64,000 nt of DNA from Vandiemenella viatica (GCA_031002005.1 JARYHS010008074.1:348650932-348714931); one strand, 5' to 3'. Shown: positions 34,963-47,665, counted from the first letter of the stretch. Numbers and translations: made by a program. Notes: generated from the sequence alone by a model not told the origin.

Positions 34963-35608
34963 CCCTAGAATGTCAAGAGAGGTATACAAAGAAAGAGAAC
35001 AGTTGAATAAAAGAAAGGAGTTGAAGATAAAATGTAATGAGAGTAATGAGAGAAGGTGTGGATGAGAAAATATTAACGGAGAAGCTGTAAAAAATCCTGG
35101 TGGGATTTGTAATGGAGAATTTAAGCCAGAGGGCTGAAGAATAGTATAATGATAAAGTTAATGAAAGTTGTAATTGGTAATTGATTGTCATTTGAAAAAT
35201 AGAAGATAATCAGATAAGTGGAAGATTTTTTATTTCATATTGAAGTTATAATACAAAGAATGGAGTTGATTCTGAAAGTAAATTTGTATGATTTTTTTAT
35301 AGTAGTGTTATTTTAGCGGTGGTATCGAAAGATAACCAGCGACGGACATATAATGATAAATAAAGATCCTAGTTAAACTAGTCATACACCAGATACATAA
35401 GGAAAAGTATTATATTTAAGTGGATAAAATACAGTTTCATATTCTCTAAAAACATTAAAAGAACATTACAGTACGCAATGCCAATTGCCGTAGATTTAGC
35501 TGCCACAATTATAAATTCTAAATATCGCCCAAACTAACCATAGGAAGCGAGTAATATTTAAAGTATTAGTTAAGCTTGCTGGTCGCTATGAAGAAAAGAA
35601 ATATCAGG
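34963..35608. other. Unclassified AT-rich DNA between a LINE and a hAT element
   Basis: Nothing recognisable. Confidence 0.5.
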
Positions 35609-35616
35609 CATATAGC
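35609..35616 (+). repeat. Target-site duplication, left
   Basis: CATATAGC, identical to 36322-36329; proves transposition of the 705-bp element into this site. Confidence 0.88.
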
Positions 35617-36321
35617 CAGTGCTGCCATTTCTACGGATTTTTATGAAAAGTTAGTATTTTCGGATTTTGTTCAAATATTTACGGATTTTTGACACTTTTT
35701 ATCATTTGTTGATTTTTCCTTATATTAAACATTGAGCGTATAGTGTTAACGTATTACGCATTACAGAATCGTCAATATCTGTGTATAGTTTCCTTGCAAC
35801 CGCTCGTGTGAACCAACGATTGAAATAAAGCTCATACTTTGTTTGGTTACAATTTTTATAGATTTTAAAAGACTAACTATCGGCTCACTCTTTATGCACG
35901 GTGACACGCTAGTTGGAACGACTTACAAAGCAGTGGCTACCGAGAAGGTTTAACCAATATCCGAGAATCAAAGGTCTCGCAGTTTTTAACATTTTCTGTT
36001 ACAGAAGATATGCTGAATGTAATGTTAACAAAGAAATTGTATACTCACTAAGGAAAAATAAAAACTACTAGGCATAGCAGCAGCAGTGATGAAAGTGACG
36101 ATGTATAAAATATGTTCGGAGATATTTCTTACTTTCAATGTAGTATATTATTTTTGTAATTTTAAACACCTGGAAATAAAAAATATTCTTAATTTTGACT
36201 CTCTCGTCAATAATTATTGTTTCAGTCTTTCAGATAGCGAGTCTTCGGATTTTTATACCTAATCTACGGAAATTTTAGCGCCCGTCTACGGATATTCAAA
36301 GCCAAGAGGCTGGCAGCACTG
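35617..36321. mobile_element. Non-autonomous hAT transposon, 705 bp
   Basis: The element is bounded by an inverted repeat of 11 bp (CAGTGCTGCCA) and by a perfect 8-bp duplication, CATATAGC, at 35609-35616 and 36322-36329. CAGTG ends plus an 8-bp duplication are the signature of the hAT superfamily. The sub-terminal regions on both sides repeat the motif TCTACGGA on the same strand, likely transposase-binding sites. There is no open transposase frame; a short stretch near 36075-36106 reads RHSSSSDESDDV followed by a stop, which might be the end of a lost transposase. It would need a transposase made elsewhere. Confidence 0.88.
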
Positions 36322-36329
36322 CATATAGC
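36322..36329 (+). repeat. Target-site duplication, right
   Basis: CATATAGC, the right-hand partner of 35609-35616. Confidence 0.88.
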
Positions 36330-38577
36330 TTCTTCGAAAACAAACTTTCAATTATGCGCCGAAGGTTTCACTTTGGGGTTGCCATTCAATAAATTTTAAA
36401 AAAATCATCAATACTGGACCTTTCTTTTGAAACTACGTACGTTTACCAAATTATTTGTTTCTATGGCTGCAGGAAGCGTAGAGGAATTATGGTGCCAAGG
36501 AATCTGAGTCGAAAAAAAATAATTTTCCAAAGTAAGGAGAGGAAGGAAGTAAAATTTAATACATTAGTAAAACATAGTAAACTTCGTCAATAAAGTAAAT
36601 CTGAGGCATGTTTAGTTACTTGGGTTGATACATTGAAAATTAAAATTTTTAGACTTTACTTATAATTTGGGTATAAAATATTATCTATGTGCAAAATTTC
36701 AGCTTTAAGTACCTTAGAGTTGTGGTGATCATCGATGAGTGAGTGAATGTATAATCGATGAAATTTGCATATGAATAACATCCAAAGTAAAAACAGGCCC
36801 TAAACAAAATTTAATGTGTTTGCTAACGCAGAAATGGGACGAATCGCTTCGACGAAAGGGTAGGCAGTGCTGCCATTCACTCGACTTTGTTTGCCAAAGG
36901 AATTCAATTAGAACTTATTTAGTGATACATACATTATAACACTACCCAAAAAAATAACCTTACGCTGAATACAAGCTTTAATAACATCAAATATTATGTG
37001 TATTGCTAGTTAATAGTTCAAATACCTTTTGTTAAAGTTTAATTTTTTGACTGATGTCTTACTATTTGTAACGTTGTTTTTGTATGATTTAAATTCATTA
37101 TTAATATATTTAAATACTTCAAACAAAAGAATAATGTTAAACAAAAAGAATTAAAACTCAAATAAATGTACCAATACCAAGTGCATCTTCTTCTTACTCT
37201 CAGAAAACATGAAATTTCGTATTAACTATTAGTCACTCCAAATCTTAAATAATTCATTTTTGGCTTTATTGTAGAAACATTATACGTATATAACAACTAC
37301 ATCTTCGTAAACCTGATAACATTACCTTTACATCTATTTTCCATAATAGAAAAAATTGTGTTCAGGATGTAAATTACTAAAATGTGCTATGAAATAACAT
37401 TTGCAAAAATCCTGACGTAGTGCAAAAGAATATCCTAAAATCTTTTAATTTCTGTCGAGAATCTAAACTTCAAAAGACTTTGTGAAAGATGCCGCTTATT
37501 TCTAAACTAACCAAACTATCTGAGTGACCTCTGACTGTTGAACAACGGTAGTCTACACCGGTTCAACACATCGGAAAGTTTTCGGTCTGTAACAAGTTTG
37601 TCTGGTGCTATCGTCTTTGTCACTCTGCGTCAACTTTGTGACTATACGTTCTAAACTTATTCCCTAAAATGTAAATAACGCTGTTTTTTGTTTCAATTTA
37701 TAGCCAATGTGGTTTCAATTCCATGGTCCATTATGTGCCTTTTATTTCGGTTATCATTCTCAAACAAACAAAAAATTATATATTTTCAAAGTAATAAGAG
37801 ACGGTTTGTGCTAAATCCATTAGCCTTTTATTCTGACAAATTAATTCAACTTTGCACATATACATGTATTAATATTCTGGCAGCCACCTATTTTTAACTT
37901 TTACGATAGTATTAGCAAAAGCTGAATTAAATATTTAGTGAAATATATTTCCAACAACGTTATGGTCAATATCAATAATACAGTGAAAGATTGGGTACCA
38001 TACAAGTGAATAAAAAGATCTTTTTACAGAATTAATCCTCCTTCATCCTCTAAGGTCTGTATTACATGAACTGATTGTATGTACACAATGGTACTTATGA
38101 TGCACATTTATTAGTATAAACAATTTTTTGACACACTCACATATTTCTAAACTGACATTATTGCACATGTGATAAAAGTAATTTTCCTTGGTTTCAACCC
38201 AACAAAGTAATATAATATGCTCAAGATCGCAAGAAAACCGAACTCATAGTTCATAGTGGATCATTGTCGTATATTTATGTTGTCTTAGCTCGTATTTTCT
38301 ACTTATTTATTTCGTAGTCGTAGTAAAAATATCTGTTTAATTATTTAATGTAATTTCTTCTGAAGTTTTCTAGCTTCGCCAATAACCAATGAACTTATAT
38401 GATTTGATTCCTTTTTATTTATAATGTCATAACATCTTTAATCATCCCAAGTTATACAGGTTCTTTTCCGCAAGCAACTTTAAATTCAAAACGAACACGA
38501 CAAGGTCTCACCAAGTTCGTCGGTCCTGAGCTATCTTCCATCTGTTTATCTAAACGTTACCCTTATCTACCAATTTT
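36330..38577. other. Unclassified AT-rich DNA
   Basis: No gene recognised over about 2.2 kb. At 36865-36877 stands CAGTGCTGCCATT, identical to the first 13 bases of the hAT element above, without a visible partner end. Confidence 0.5.
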
Positions 38578-38934
38578 CTCTAACTTGGAAACCATCTGAC
38601 CTGTTCAGAACGGATTTCGATCCCCCGAGTATATGTTGAAGGGTATTTACTCCATATGTCTGTGTTACAATTATTTCTTCAAAATGAGCCCTAGGTACTG
38701 AGAAATTAACGCGCAAACATATGTGAATATCTTTTAAATAATTTAATTTTAGCACACTGTTCATTATCGCCAGCGTGGTATATGCGATAAGGCGCTGGTT
38801 TCCCATTTTGCGAACCCGGGTTCAAATCCCCATACTGCCAAATATTTTTATTTCTTTTTTTATATGCAGTAATAATTGAACATTGATTTTATTTCATTTA
38901 AAATTCATTATGAATTTTTATTATTCGATATAAC
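38578..38934 (+). repeat. Inverted repeat, left arm, with tRNA-like segment
   Basis: A 357-bp arm that pairs with 39210-39567 at roughly 90 per cent identity by eye, separated by 275 bp. Near 38770-38840 the arm holds a tRNA-like stretch: GCGTGGTATATGCGATAAGG as A-box region and GGGTTCAAATCCC as B box. The acceptor ends do not pair, so it is not a tRNA gene but a tRNA-derived sequence. Confidence 0.88.
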
Positions 38935-39209
38935 TTTTAAAACAAAATATTACAGAATATACAGTCCCAGCTTTTTTTTAGAAAATCATTATTTGATTGT
39001 TTATTGTTGATAAGTTTATTGTTTATGTGTTTTTTTAATGAAACAGGTATATTTCATGTTCATCGTTTATATACTTGTATCTCTACAATTAATATCATAA
39101 AGTAAATATATTACAGCCAGAAGGTCGGGGTTTTTCCTCCTTACCACAGTTATACTTATTTCCGTGCAGTGGTGATAGCATGTAAATGTTTGAAAATAAC
39201 ATAATGTCT

Positions 39210-39567
39210 GTTATTTCGTATAATAAAAATTCGTAAATGAATTTTAAATGAAATAAAATCAATGCTCAATGATTACTGCATATAAAAAAAGAAATAAAAA
39301 TATTTGGCAGTATGGGGATTTAAACCCGGGATCGCTAAGTGGGAAGTAAGCGCCTTACCGCATACACTATGCTGAAACTTTTAAGCAGTGTACTAAAATT
39401 ATAATATTTAAAAGGTATTCACATATGTTTGCGCGTTAATTTCTCGGTACCTAGGGCTCATTTTGAATAAATAATTGTAACTCAGACATATGGAGTAAAT
39501 ATCCTTCAACATATACTCGGGGGATCGAAATCCGTTCTGAACAGGTCTGATGGTTCCCAAGTAAGAG
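39210..39567 (-). repeat. Inverted repeat, right arm
   Basis: The mirror copy of 38578-38934, including the tRNA-like stretch on the minus strand at about 39306-39373 (B box GGGTTTAAATCCC). Differences between the arms are scattered along their length, so the pair is old or not held together by gene conversion. Confidence 0.88.
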
Positions 39568-40509
39568 TAATTATTATAGTTATTCATCTCCGTTATACCA
39601 CATCATGTCTGTCACCGAAGTAGAGACGATATTCAACTAGCGTATGAGCTAATTTGGTACTGCCACTGATAGGAAAATAATGCATAAACTTGACAAATAA
39701 CAAATCCTATGATATTTCGAGACATAGAGCTTTCCTGTTTTTGCCCTAATTTTACAGGCAGGCCACAGCAGAGAATTATAACATTTAATACTGGAAGTAA
39801 CATATTACTATGAAGTTCATACAGATGAGGCACATATAGGACTTATAAACGACGCGCAGTTATGTTATAAGGGTATGTAACATCTGCCTACAAAAAATGT
39901 GGTAATAGCACGCAATTCCAAAACACTTTATAAAAGTGAATCGCTATGCCACGCAAGTTATTGCCTTGTATTTTTTCTATCCGCTACCAATAAGGTAAGC
40001 TATTCCGAACTACTGTTGAGACGCTGCCCCACCACCACTCAAACTGAATGTGTGCCTCTTCAAGCATTTGGCGAGTTCGCCCTGAAAGGCGTGAGAAGCG
40101 TGCTGAAACAGATGCCAGAAGACGCCAAGCAACGACAAGAATATTTCTAGCCTTGATCGCTCGTGGTTCTCAAACTTTACTAGTATTTCTGGTGCCCTTA
40201 CCACAGAATAATAACACTGGAGTGATGGTAACTCATATTTTTGAGTCAATATTGAGTGAATATAGAGTAAAATTTGTTACATTTTACAATACTGAATCAA
40301 TGTTAACAATATTTTTAATTAAACATTAAAGTATAGAAGACCATACAAATTACAATTAATATAAAATATGCCTGAAAAACGAATTGTAAATGACCTTCAT
40401 TGAAGTACTATAATTAATATTAAACACTACCCGAGTGCTCTACTTTCAGTCAATTTGTAAAGATAAATAGCCCCAAAGCCCGTCAAAAATGATGGGTTTA
40501 ACGGAGTGT
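39568..40509. other. Unclassified DNA
   Basis: No gene recognised. Short overlapping frames of up to 93 codons near 39900-40330 show no family motif. Confidence 0.5.
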
Positions 40510-41330
40510 TATGGTAATTTATTTCTCTGCAGTTGCTTAACTAAGTAGAATTGTTACAAAATAAAGCTCATTGTTATTTATCGTCCCTTGTGCTGTAAAA
40601 AAAGCTTCAGTTGTCAACTTGGTCCAGCATGCAATTCAGCCTAACCCCAACTCCGCTAATATTGCCGCTGGAAAAGCAAAGCTTCAATCACACGTGAATT
40701 AATACATTCCCTATATCGCACGTCAGTGTCACCATGCATCGTGATATCAACTTGATCCCAAATGTTCACAGGTTCTTACACCTTTCTTTCTTATTACCTG
40801 TGATCAAGATCGCTGTGATAACTGCTGACACAACTTACATCGGCTGAAATGATGACCCCAGTGAAAACAAAGGATGCTAAAAATAAATCTTAACAACTTA
40901 CGCTATGCCACGTAATATTTAATTGTGGTTTTAGCCACATAGATCGCGATCAGTCTGGAAGATCTTTCATTCAAACCATGTAATGATTTCAGTAAAAAAT
41001 AAACCAGATAATTAATATTCCAATTTAAACTAAATACATACTTTTCTTTAAGTGTTCTGACAATTAATTTCTTAACAATTGCTTAACTAAATAGAATTGT
41101 TATAAAATAAAATTCAATGTAATTCCTCGTGCCTTGTGCAGTAACAAAAAGTTTCCTTTTCCATCCGGGTCCAAGTGGCATTTCAATCTAACCACATACT
41201 AAACTTGCCGCCAGAAAAACAATACTTCCATATAATACATATTAATACATGTACTGTACCGCATTTTAGTGGCAATAATGCAGCGCTATATAAATTTGGA
41301 CTCTAACGTAATCACTGAGACTCTTAAAGG
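40510..41330 (+). repeat. Diverged tandem repeat, units A and partial B (about 550 bp)
   Basis: Unit A begins near 40525 and unit B near 41075; both open with TTGCTTAACTAA, then TAGAATTGTTA, then a CCTTGTGC box and a GCCGC box followed by AAAGC/AAACA-type text in the same order and spacing. Unit B breaks off near 41330. Identity by eye is about 65-75 per cent. No open frame. Confidence 0.75.
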
Positions 41331-42289
41331 AATTGTCCTTTTGCTCTGAAAATTGTTACACACGTTCGATATATTATATTGTTTAATGTGTGTTGTTCTT
41401 AGAGCAGTAAAATATATATATACCTTACAAAGTCCACTCAAAAAGGGCCGTAACGCAGGCGACTAGGAGAAGCTATATAGCAAAGTATAATGATCTTGCA
41501 TACGTTCCTTGAACGATATTATTTGGGAATAAATTCCTTAGTTCGCTAAGGAATTTAGTTTTTATAGTTGAAATACAACCTGTACCAAAATGGCGTTTGG
41601 TTCTTGTCGTTAAAGCATAATTCGCTAGAAATTTTGATTTATTAAACATTTTAATTATCATGATTTTCCAGCAGAATCATTAGCAGCGCCTGTGGATAGG
41701 TTGGAATGTAGCCTGGACCAGAATGGACTTAGATGTTTCCTTTTGTAGCTTAATGGATTTTGTTTTAATTATAAAATTGGTTTGATTTTCATCGTTTCTG
41801 GTCTTTGATGCATTTTGTTGCACGTAGTATTAGTATCGCTGGAGGTCGCACACGATAACAAATGGCGTACTCTAATCGCTTAGTGTTACGCTAGTTTTTT
41901 TTTTTTTTTTTTTTTTTTTTTCTTTTTGCTTGAAGTTTGTGCGTTATATACTATCTTGATTGGTGTATTAGAAACATATTATTAAATAATATAGTTGGAG
42001 GAACGTTTGCGTTGTCATTAAACATCACTATATGTCTTCTCCCAGTAGCTCGTCGCTTAACCTTAAGGAACATTTCGAGTGAAGTTTGTAAGGATGGATA
42101 AATATATACTCTAAGAGTAACATATATTAAATAATAGCACCCAACGAACGTGTGCAACAGTTTTAAGACCAAAACGACAATTCCCTGATGAGTCCCAGTG
42201 ATTGCGCAACAACCTAAATTTGATCAAAACTCATCAACAAAAAAGAAAGGGGTAAAACCAAAAAACTTCAACAAAAAAAGGTGGAAACC
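41331..42289. other. Unrelated segment inside the tandem array, with 27-bp T run
   Basis: About 1 kb that separates unit B from unit C and shows no similarity to either. It contains a T run at about 41895-41921. It may be an insertion, but I find neither terminal repeats nor a target duplication. Confidence 0.45.
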
Positions 42290-42850
42290 TTTGTTTTTGT
42301 TATCTGTGATTCAGACCGATATTACAACGTTTTAATAGCTGAAATAGTTACATGTTGCAGAAATAATAGACTCAGTAATATTACTCAGTGAAAGCAAAGA
42401 AGATTAAAATAAATCTTATAAAATTTTATTATGACACGTATTATTTGTTTCTATTTTAGTGTAGGCTGCATAGTTCGCGATCAGTGTGCAATTATTTCCG
42501 TTCAAACGATTTAATTAATTTCAGTAATAGGGCACAGTTTAAATTATTTTAAAAAAAAACTAAATTATTCATGCCCTTTGCTGTAGGGTCAAATGTCAGT
42601 CGTAATTCTGACCCATGCTAAGTATCAATCTAATCAAAGCTTTCGCTAACATTGATGTTCGAAAATTAAAACTTTTATCTTACATATCTATGGACAAAAA
42701 ATTTAAGGAATACTTCTATTTATCAAAATAATAATACGTAAATATAAGCATCCAATGATTGTTATGACGATTTAAACGCAATACATACTTTTTTCAGTGT
42801 TCTGTCAGTTCATTTATTCGCAGATGCTTAGAAATGTTTTTAAATAACGT
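42290..42850 (+). repeat. Diverged tandem repeat, unit C
   Basis: Corresponds to the second half of unit A and the first half of the next unit: AGTGAAAGCAAAGAAG and AATAAATCTTA, then CGCGATCAGTGTG (A: CGCGATCAGTCTG), TTTCAGTAA, ACATACTTTT and GTGTTCTGTCA follow in the same order as in 40860-41070. Confidence 0.7.
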
Positions 42851-43510
42851 ACATAACAAAGAAAAATGGCGTGAAGCATGACTTCATTGCGCGACGTCGT
42901 GACGTGACAGTTGGCGTCATACATGATGGACTTGCTTATTATATGTATAAATAGAAAAGTATTGATTTATATTTTTATATCTTTCCCTGTCTCGGTGAGT
43001 AATATGCAACAGGTTATGTGTACTTAAAATTTCTTTAAATTTAGACTCAATGTAACTTATCTCCAGTTTTTAATCTTAGGTATGCTGATACATATATAGA
43101 GTTTCTTTTAAAAGTTTCGATACTGCAAATAGCAAAAAAATCCTGTTCACGTAAATATGTCGTAGGGAAATGGCACTAAATGTATGATTTCTTTATGCTG
43201 AGTATGAACTTCCATCCAACAATCGTAAAGTTAACTTCCACTATAAACACTCTGCCACAAGAACTCGCCTGGTGTCCCTGATGATGAAAGTATTTAGAAA
43301 CCTCATATTTTTTAGATTAGGAACCTTTAAAGCTTTTCTTGGTGTAACTGACGGCCCTCTAGAGTGGCATACGTTTTAAGTATCATCTTGTAAGAGGTAA
43401 GTACGAACTCCAGAAGTATTGATTACGAAACGTATCCCATAACTGCATTTTCTAAACAGTTCCGTTCTAGTCTTCGTTCGAAAAACAGCTATGGTTCCAC
43501 ATTGCAGGTA
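42851..43510. other. Unclassified DNA
   Basis: Nothing recognised. Confidence 0.5.
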
Positions 43511-43560
43511 TAAATTAAGTATAAATTCTAAATTAAGTATAAAGTCTAAATTAAGTACAT
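43511..43560 (+). repeat. Minisatellite, 18-bp unit, 2.8 copies
   Basis: TAAATTAAGTATAAATTC is repeated with one change per copy (43511-43528, 43529-43546, then a partial third), followed by a short AT run. Confidence 0.85.
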
Positions 43561-43570
43561 ATATATATTC

Positions 43571-43790
43571 TTATGATTTTAAGCCTCGTCGTCTTCAAGG
43601 TCATTAGAGGCGAGAAAGGACAGGAGACAAGGAACGGAAAGGACTTAAGCCATGGCCTTCTGAAGGAACCATCCCAGTATTCTCCTGGAGTGATTTGGAA
43701 AAATCCAAATCTGAATGGCCGGACGGGAATGCGAACCCACGCCCTCCCGAATGGAAGGCTTGAGCATTACCGCTCATCCACCACGCTCGG
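43571..43790 (-). repeat. SINE, complete on the minus strand
   Basis: A full copy: head with CCGAGCGTGGTGGATGAGCG and a B box reading GGTTCGCATTC, the central block, and the tail up to GACGACGAGGC. The left side is AT-rich and may be the copy's own 3' tail. One indel in the central block (about 43700) shortens it. Confidence 0.85.
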
Positions 43791-44162
43791 TAATATAAAT
43801 GAAAGAGGAAATGTGCGGAAATAAGCTAGTTTACAAAACCAAGAAAAACCACACAGTTTGTCACCATTCCAAGCTTTAGTAATTTTTGGCAACAGCTGCA
43901 TAAAAAGCATGAAAAAATCGCTTTTAATGACTGAGATATATTCAAAACTGTTAATTTAATTAATTGATCCATAGTCAATTTGAGGTTATATGGTATTTAT
44001 TTTGCTGCTAATGCTTGTCTTTGGATGAAGTAAATTCTGATACGAAAACTCTAAAACAAGCAATGAAACCACTTTCGTCACACTACATAACTGGAGCTCC
44101 GTCTGTGGGAAGTTTCACACATTTATTTCAGTCTATATCATTAGCTTCGATAACATTGAGTT
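43791..44162. other. Unclassified DNA between two SINE copies
   Basis: Nothing recognised. Confidence 0.5.
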
Positions 44163-44320
44163 CACCATGGTTTCCCAAAATCACTCCTGGCGAATGCTGA
44201 AATGCCTCGTTTGAAAGGTCCATGACCGAATTCCTTCCCGTTCCTTGTCACCAGTCCCTTTACGCCTTTAATGAGCTCGACGTCGACGAAGCGCAAAGCC
44301 ATAAAAAAAAACGAATAAGT
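44163..44320 (+). repeat. SINE, head missing
   Basis: Central block (CCATGGTTTCCCAAAATCAC, GGCGAATGCTGAAATGCC) and the tail (AATGAGCTCGACGTCGACGA), ending with an A run. The tRNA-like head is absent. Confidence 0.8.
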
Positions 44321-45344
44321 GGCTTGCAAAATAAAATGGTTTCTTTAGCCATTCTCCAATACCCATAACGAATGAAAGTTAGCAAGTTTAAGTGCTAGGC
44401 TCTTTCTGTACTTTCGTCAATCTCCAATGAAAAATTATGTCTTTCATCATTTTTTAAATTAACTGTTCGATTCTTCTTTTAATTGAGTCATTTAACATAC
44501 AAGCCATTTTGACTTCATTCGTAGCCTATTCGCCCAGCATAACACATTGGATTTTTTTTATCAGCTAATAAAGCAAATTACTTGAGTCGTGCCTATTAAT
44601 TAATGCTCAACTCATTTAGCATTAACCAATGAGGCTTCGTATAAAGCAAAGGTTGTTTTTCATTATTGCTTCCTGATACAGTTTTTTCGATCACATTTCT
44701 GATTTGTTTTATCTCTCTGCCTTCTATATGAAAAAAAAAAAATCAATTGACTCGCCAGAATAGGCTTGATAGCATGTTTATAGGTGCCTACGAAGTTCAG
44801 CAAGTTTCAAACATTCTTTCTACAGAAAGTCAGAACGCAGAACACATTGAGGTTGTTGAAGGTTGTCGTCTCCTGAAAGCACAAATACATACCGCAGAAC
44901 AACACATTATTTATGTGATTTTTTTCTATTATAACCTTTCGAGGAGCGGTTGAACAAGAAGAACACATTCCGACGGCTCATCAGTACTACCAAGTTCATC
45001 TTCATTTGTATTACTATTATGTGTATGGGGCTGTCCACATTTAGAACTACTTCACTCGGTGTAAATTTTGTGGGTACACACATTCTGAAACGCCCCCAGT
45101 AACGTATGTACGAATTTTCAGTCTAAAAGTATATTTCCTTCTAGGATCGTTATCATTGTGGAGGTGACATGAATTGAAACACTGCAGAAAATGTTTAGAG
45201 AACCTTAAAAATGGATACAACCAGAAACTAAACAATGTAAATTTGCTTCATAACATTTATAAATAATAAATAAATTGAATTGAAATAATGTAAAATCATG
45301 GCGGAAATCATTATAAGATTGTTAATAAACTTTAAATAACAAAG
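44321..45344. other. Unclassified DNA
   Basis: Nothing recognised; frames are below 70 codons. Confidence 0.5.
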
Positions 45345-46102
45345 CTTGTGTATGAAAATGGATGTTGGTATCAACAGACTCCGACACCGTTTGACCGATC
45401 ACCATGTAGTTGGCACATACAGGTAATTTTTAATGGATAACGTTCCTGACCAAAAAAAAAATCCAAAAAACCATTCTCTCTCCCCCTTTACGCCCCTTAA
45501 TTTTTATACAAACCCTCATTTTTATCCACTTACGATTGAACTTTGCACACGTATACTTTAAAACTATGATAAAAATACTGTCTACACCTGGTTTGCAGAC
45601 ACCCAATTCCTCTCCCCCTTTCCACGACCTTAATTTTTGTCAATGTCCTTTATACAAAAGTACAGTTACTCTCCAATATTGAAGGAAATTTGCACTCGTG
45701 TACTTTAAAACAAAGAAAAAAATGTTGTCTACATTCTGTTGGTTCGAAAAATCCCAACCCCTTTACCCCCGCCCATCTTTATTTCCAATGTACTTCATAG
45801 AAACCCACAGTTTTATATCCCGTCAGAATAGATTCAGCAGTTTTCAAGTAATGCCAGATTATTCATAAAATAATTGTGTCCTATCTCCCAACGTCAGATT
45901 TTAACTTAGACCCCAAGCTTTCAAGGTGTGAAACCTATTAAAAATCTGTATTTTTGTGTTATGCCGTACAAACGGATATATTGCAGGTAAATAATTACAT
46001 ATGTATATGTATTTATGTATGTGATTTGTGTTATTAGACGGATGGTACATGGTTTTGATTATTGAGCAGCAACATTAACAGATGTTGCGAATAGGTTGAA
46101 AT
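45345..46102 (+). repeat. Dispersed repeat, left part, with internal tandem units
   Basis: Starts with the phrase ACAGACTCCGACACCGTTTG and then shows about three diverged units of roughly 130-145 bp, each with a CCCCCTTT.C-CCTTAATTTTT block and a TTGCACAC/ACTCGTGTACTTTAAAAC block (45480-45830). The type is familiar from many arthropod genomes. It continues on the far side of the hAT element, at 49953. Confidence 0.6.
46095..46102 (+). repeat. Target-site duplication of the hAT element, left
   Basis: GTTGAAAT, identical to 49945-49952. Confidence 0.9.
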
Positions 46103-47220
46103 TAGGTGTGTAACAGAGCTCTGGTTCCGTTTCGGAAAGTGCGGAAGTTCCACAAAACTTTGAATTCTGCTTCTGTTTCCGCTGCTGCATCTTTTAAAAC
46201 GGAAGTATAGCGGAAGCTAAAAGTAAATCAAACTAATCTGAACCAGTGTGACTGGTAGGTCTGACACCTTCTTTTGGAAAATATAGTAGTACATTTGTGT
46301 ATAAAAAATAAAGTAGACTATGCTTTATATAAAACACTTTTATTGTTTGGGTTTGAACATATATTCTTCATTGATTTTTGACACATTAAACAAATACTTA
46401 ATCTTTCGAATCACTTCCCCAGCATCTGTATAGTCGATTAAAATTTTTTTTCAGTGAATGCAGAAGTTACAGGTATGGATAAAAGAATACAAAATATTTT
46501 AAACATATTGTGAAAATCTTCACATTTATTGAATATATACTGCCATTTTTAGAAGTTTCCAAATCAGTATTACTTTTATCATGTTCGAATTTCCCATGCA
46601 TCTCATCCAGCATTATATTTCTTCAGACAAACAATTTGCAGTTTATGCAGATTTAAAGCTGCAATAACAAATACAAAAATTTCATATTTAATGTGTTTAT
46701 ATGTTAACAATACTGCACAGAAATGATATCAGCGGGCCAGAGACATTGTCCGAGAAACAAAAAACTATTTATAAAAAAAGTGGTTAGTCGATTGCGACCG
46801 AATGTGACCGAGTAATTAGAAAACAGAAGACTATGCCTCCACTGCACACGGCCTATTCGGTCGAATGCGACCGAGTGACGGACACATCCAAAGGTTTGGT
46901 TCTGATGCTATTTTTGTACGTAAAAGGTCAACCAGTGAGTTGAAAATGTGTGTTGGATAAAAAATAGTATTATAAAGTACTCTGATATTTTCGTAAAATT
47001 AGAGGACTTCTACGTGAAGTAAGTACTAAACCCAATAACAGATTACCGGTGAAAAGTTGGCAACCCTAGTCACTGCCATGCTCTTTGAATTTGGATCGAC
47101 TGAGCGCCAACTGTCGGTGCAGTGACTGTTTCTTGTTTGTGATTGTTTCACATGTTGTATAGCATACTTATGTGTGTATTTTGGTGTAGTGTTCAGTGTA
47201 TACAGTAGTTTGTCTCAAAA

Positions 47221-47665
47221 TGAAGTCAAAAACAAGTCCGATCTGGAGATTTTTCATAGAAAAAACTGAATCTATGGCAAAGTGTACAGTATGTGAAAAA
47301 GAATAGTCTCGTAAAGGGAGTAAAACCACAGCTTTAAAAAGTCACTTGAAGTCTATGCATCCAGAAGCGTTTAAGGAGTTTGAAAAACTAAATGCAGATT
47401 TTAAGTTGCAACCAGAAGAAAGAAAATATCAAGGTCAGTCTAGTCCATTAGTTGAAGCAAAAAAGCAGTTAACTATACAACAGGCACTCACTAAAAACGA
47501 GTTTTAGGGCTCAACACATCAAAAAAGTGAAGAAATGGATAGTTTGATTGGTGAAATGTGCGAGGTACCTAAGATAAAATCATCATAGATTGCAGTAGCC
47601 CGTCATTTTCAACATTTGGCCCAAGTTGTTGATTTTAGCGGTTTATGCTACCACCTCGCACACGT
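47221..47665 (+). pseudogene. hAT transposase, BED zinc finger and following part
   Basis: Starts at the ATG 47221 (MKSKTSPIWRFFIEKTESM...). The first 60 residues form a BED finger that binds the element's ends: SPIWRFF, CTVC as the Cys pair, then HLKSMH as the His pair. A TAG at 47304-47306 interrupts the finger between the Cys and His pairs, and another stop lies near 47507. Further downstream, text like PFSTFGPS and RFMLPPRTR (about 47605-47665) corresponds to the conserved stretch ahead of the catalytic core (usually near xPFS and LxPRY). The reading breaks off at the 47666 insertion and resumes after it. Confidence 0.85.

Noticed and set aside
38770..38840. Possible tRNA gene
   Set aside because: A and B boxes are present but the acceptor-stem ends do not pair and the same text is mirrored in the other repeat arm; a tRNA-derived repeat fits better.
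43573..43824. 83-codon frame
   Set aside because: It lies in a SINE read against its own direction; the same shadow frames appear in the other SINE copies (50338, 62124, 63213).
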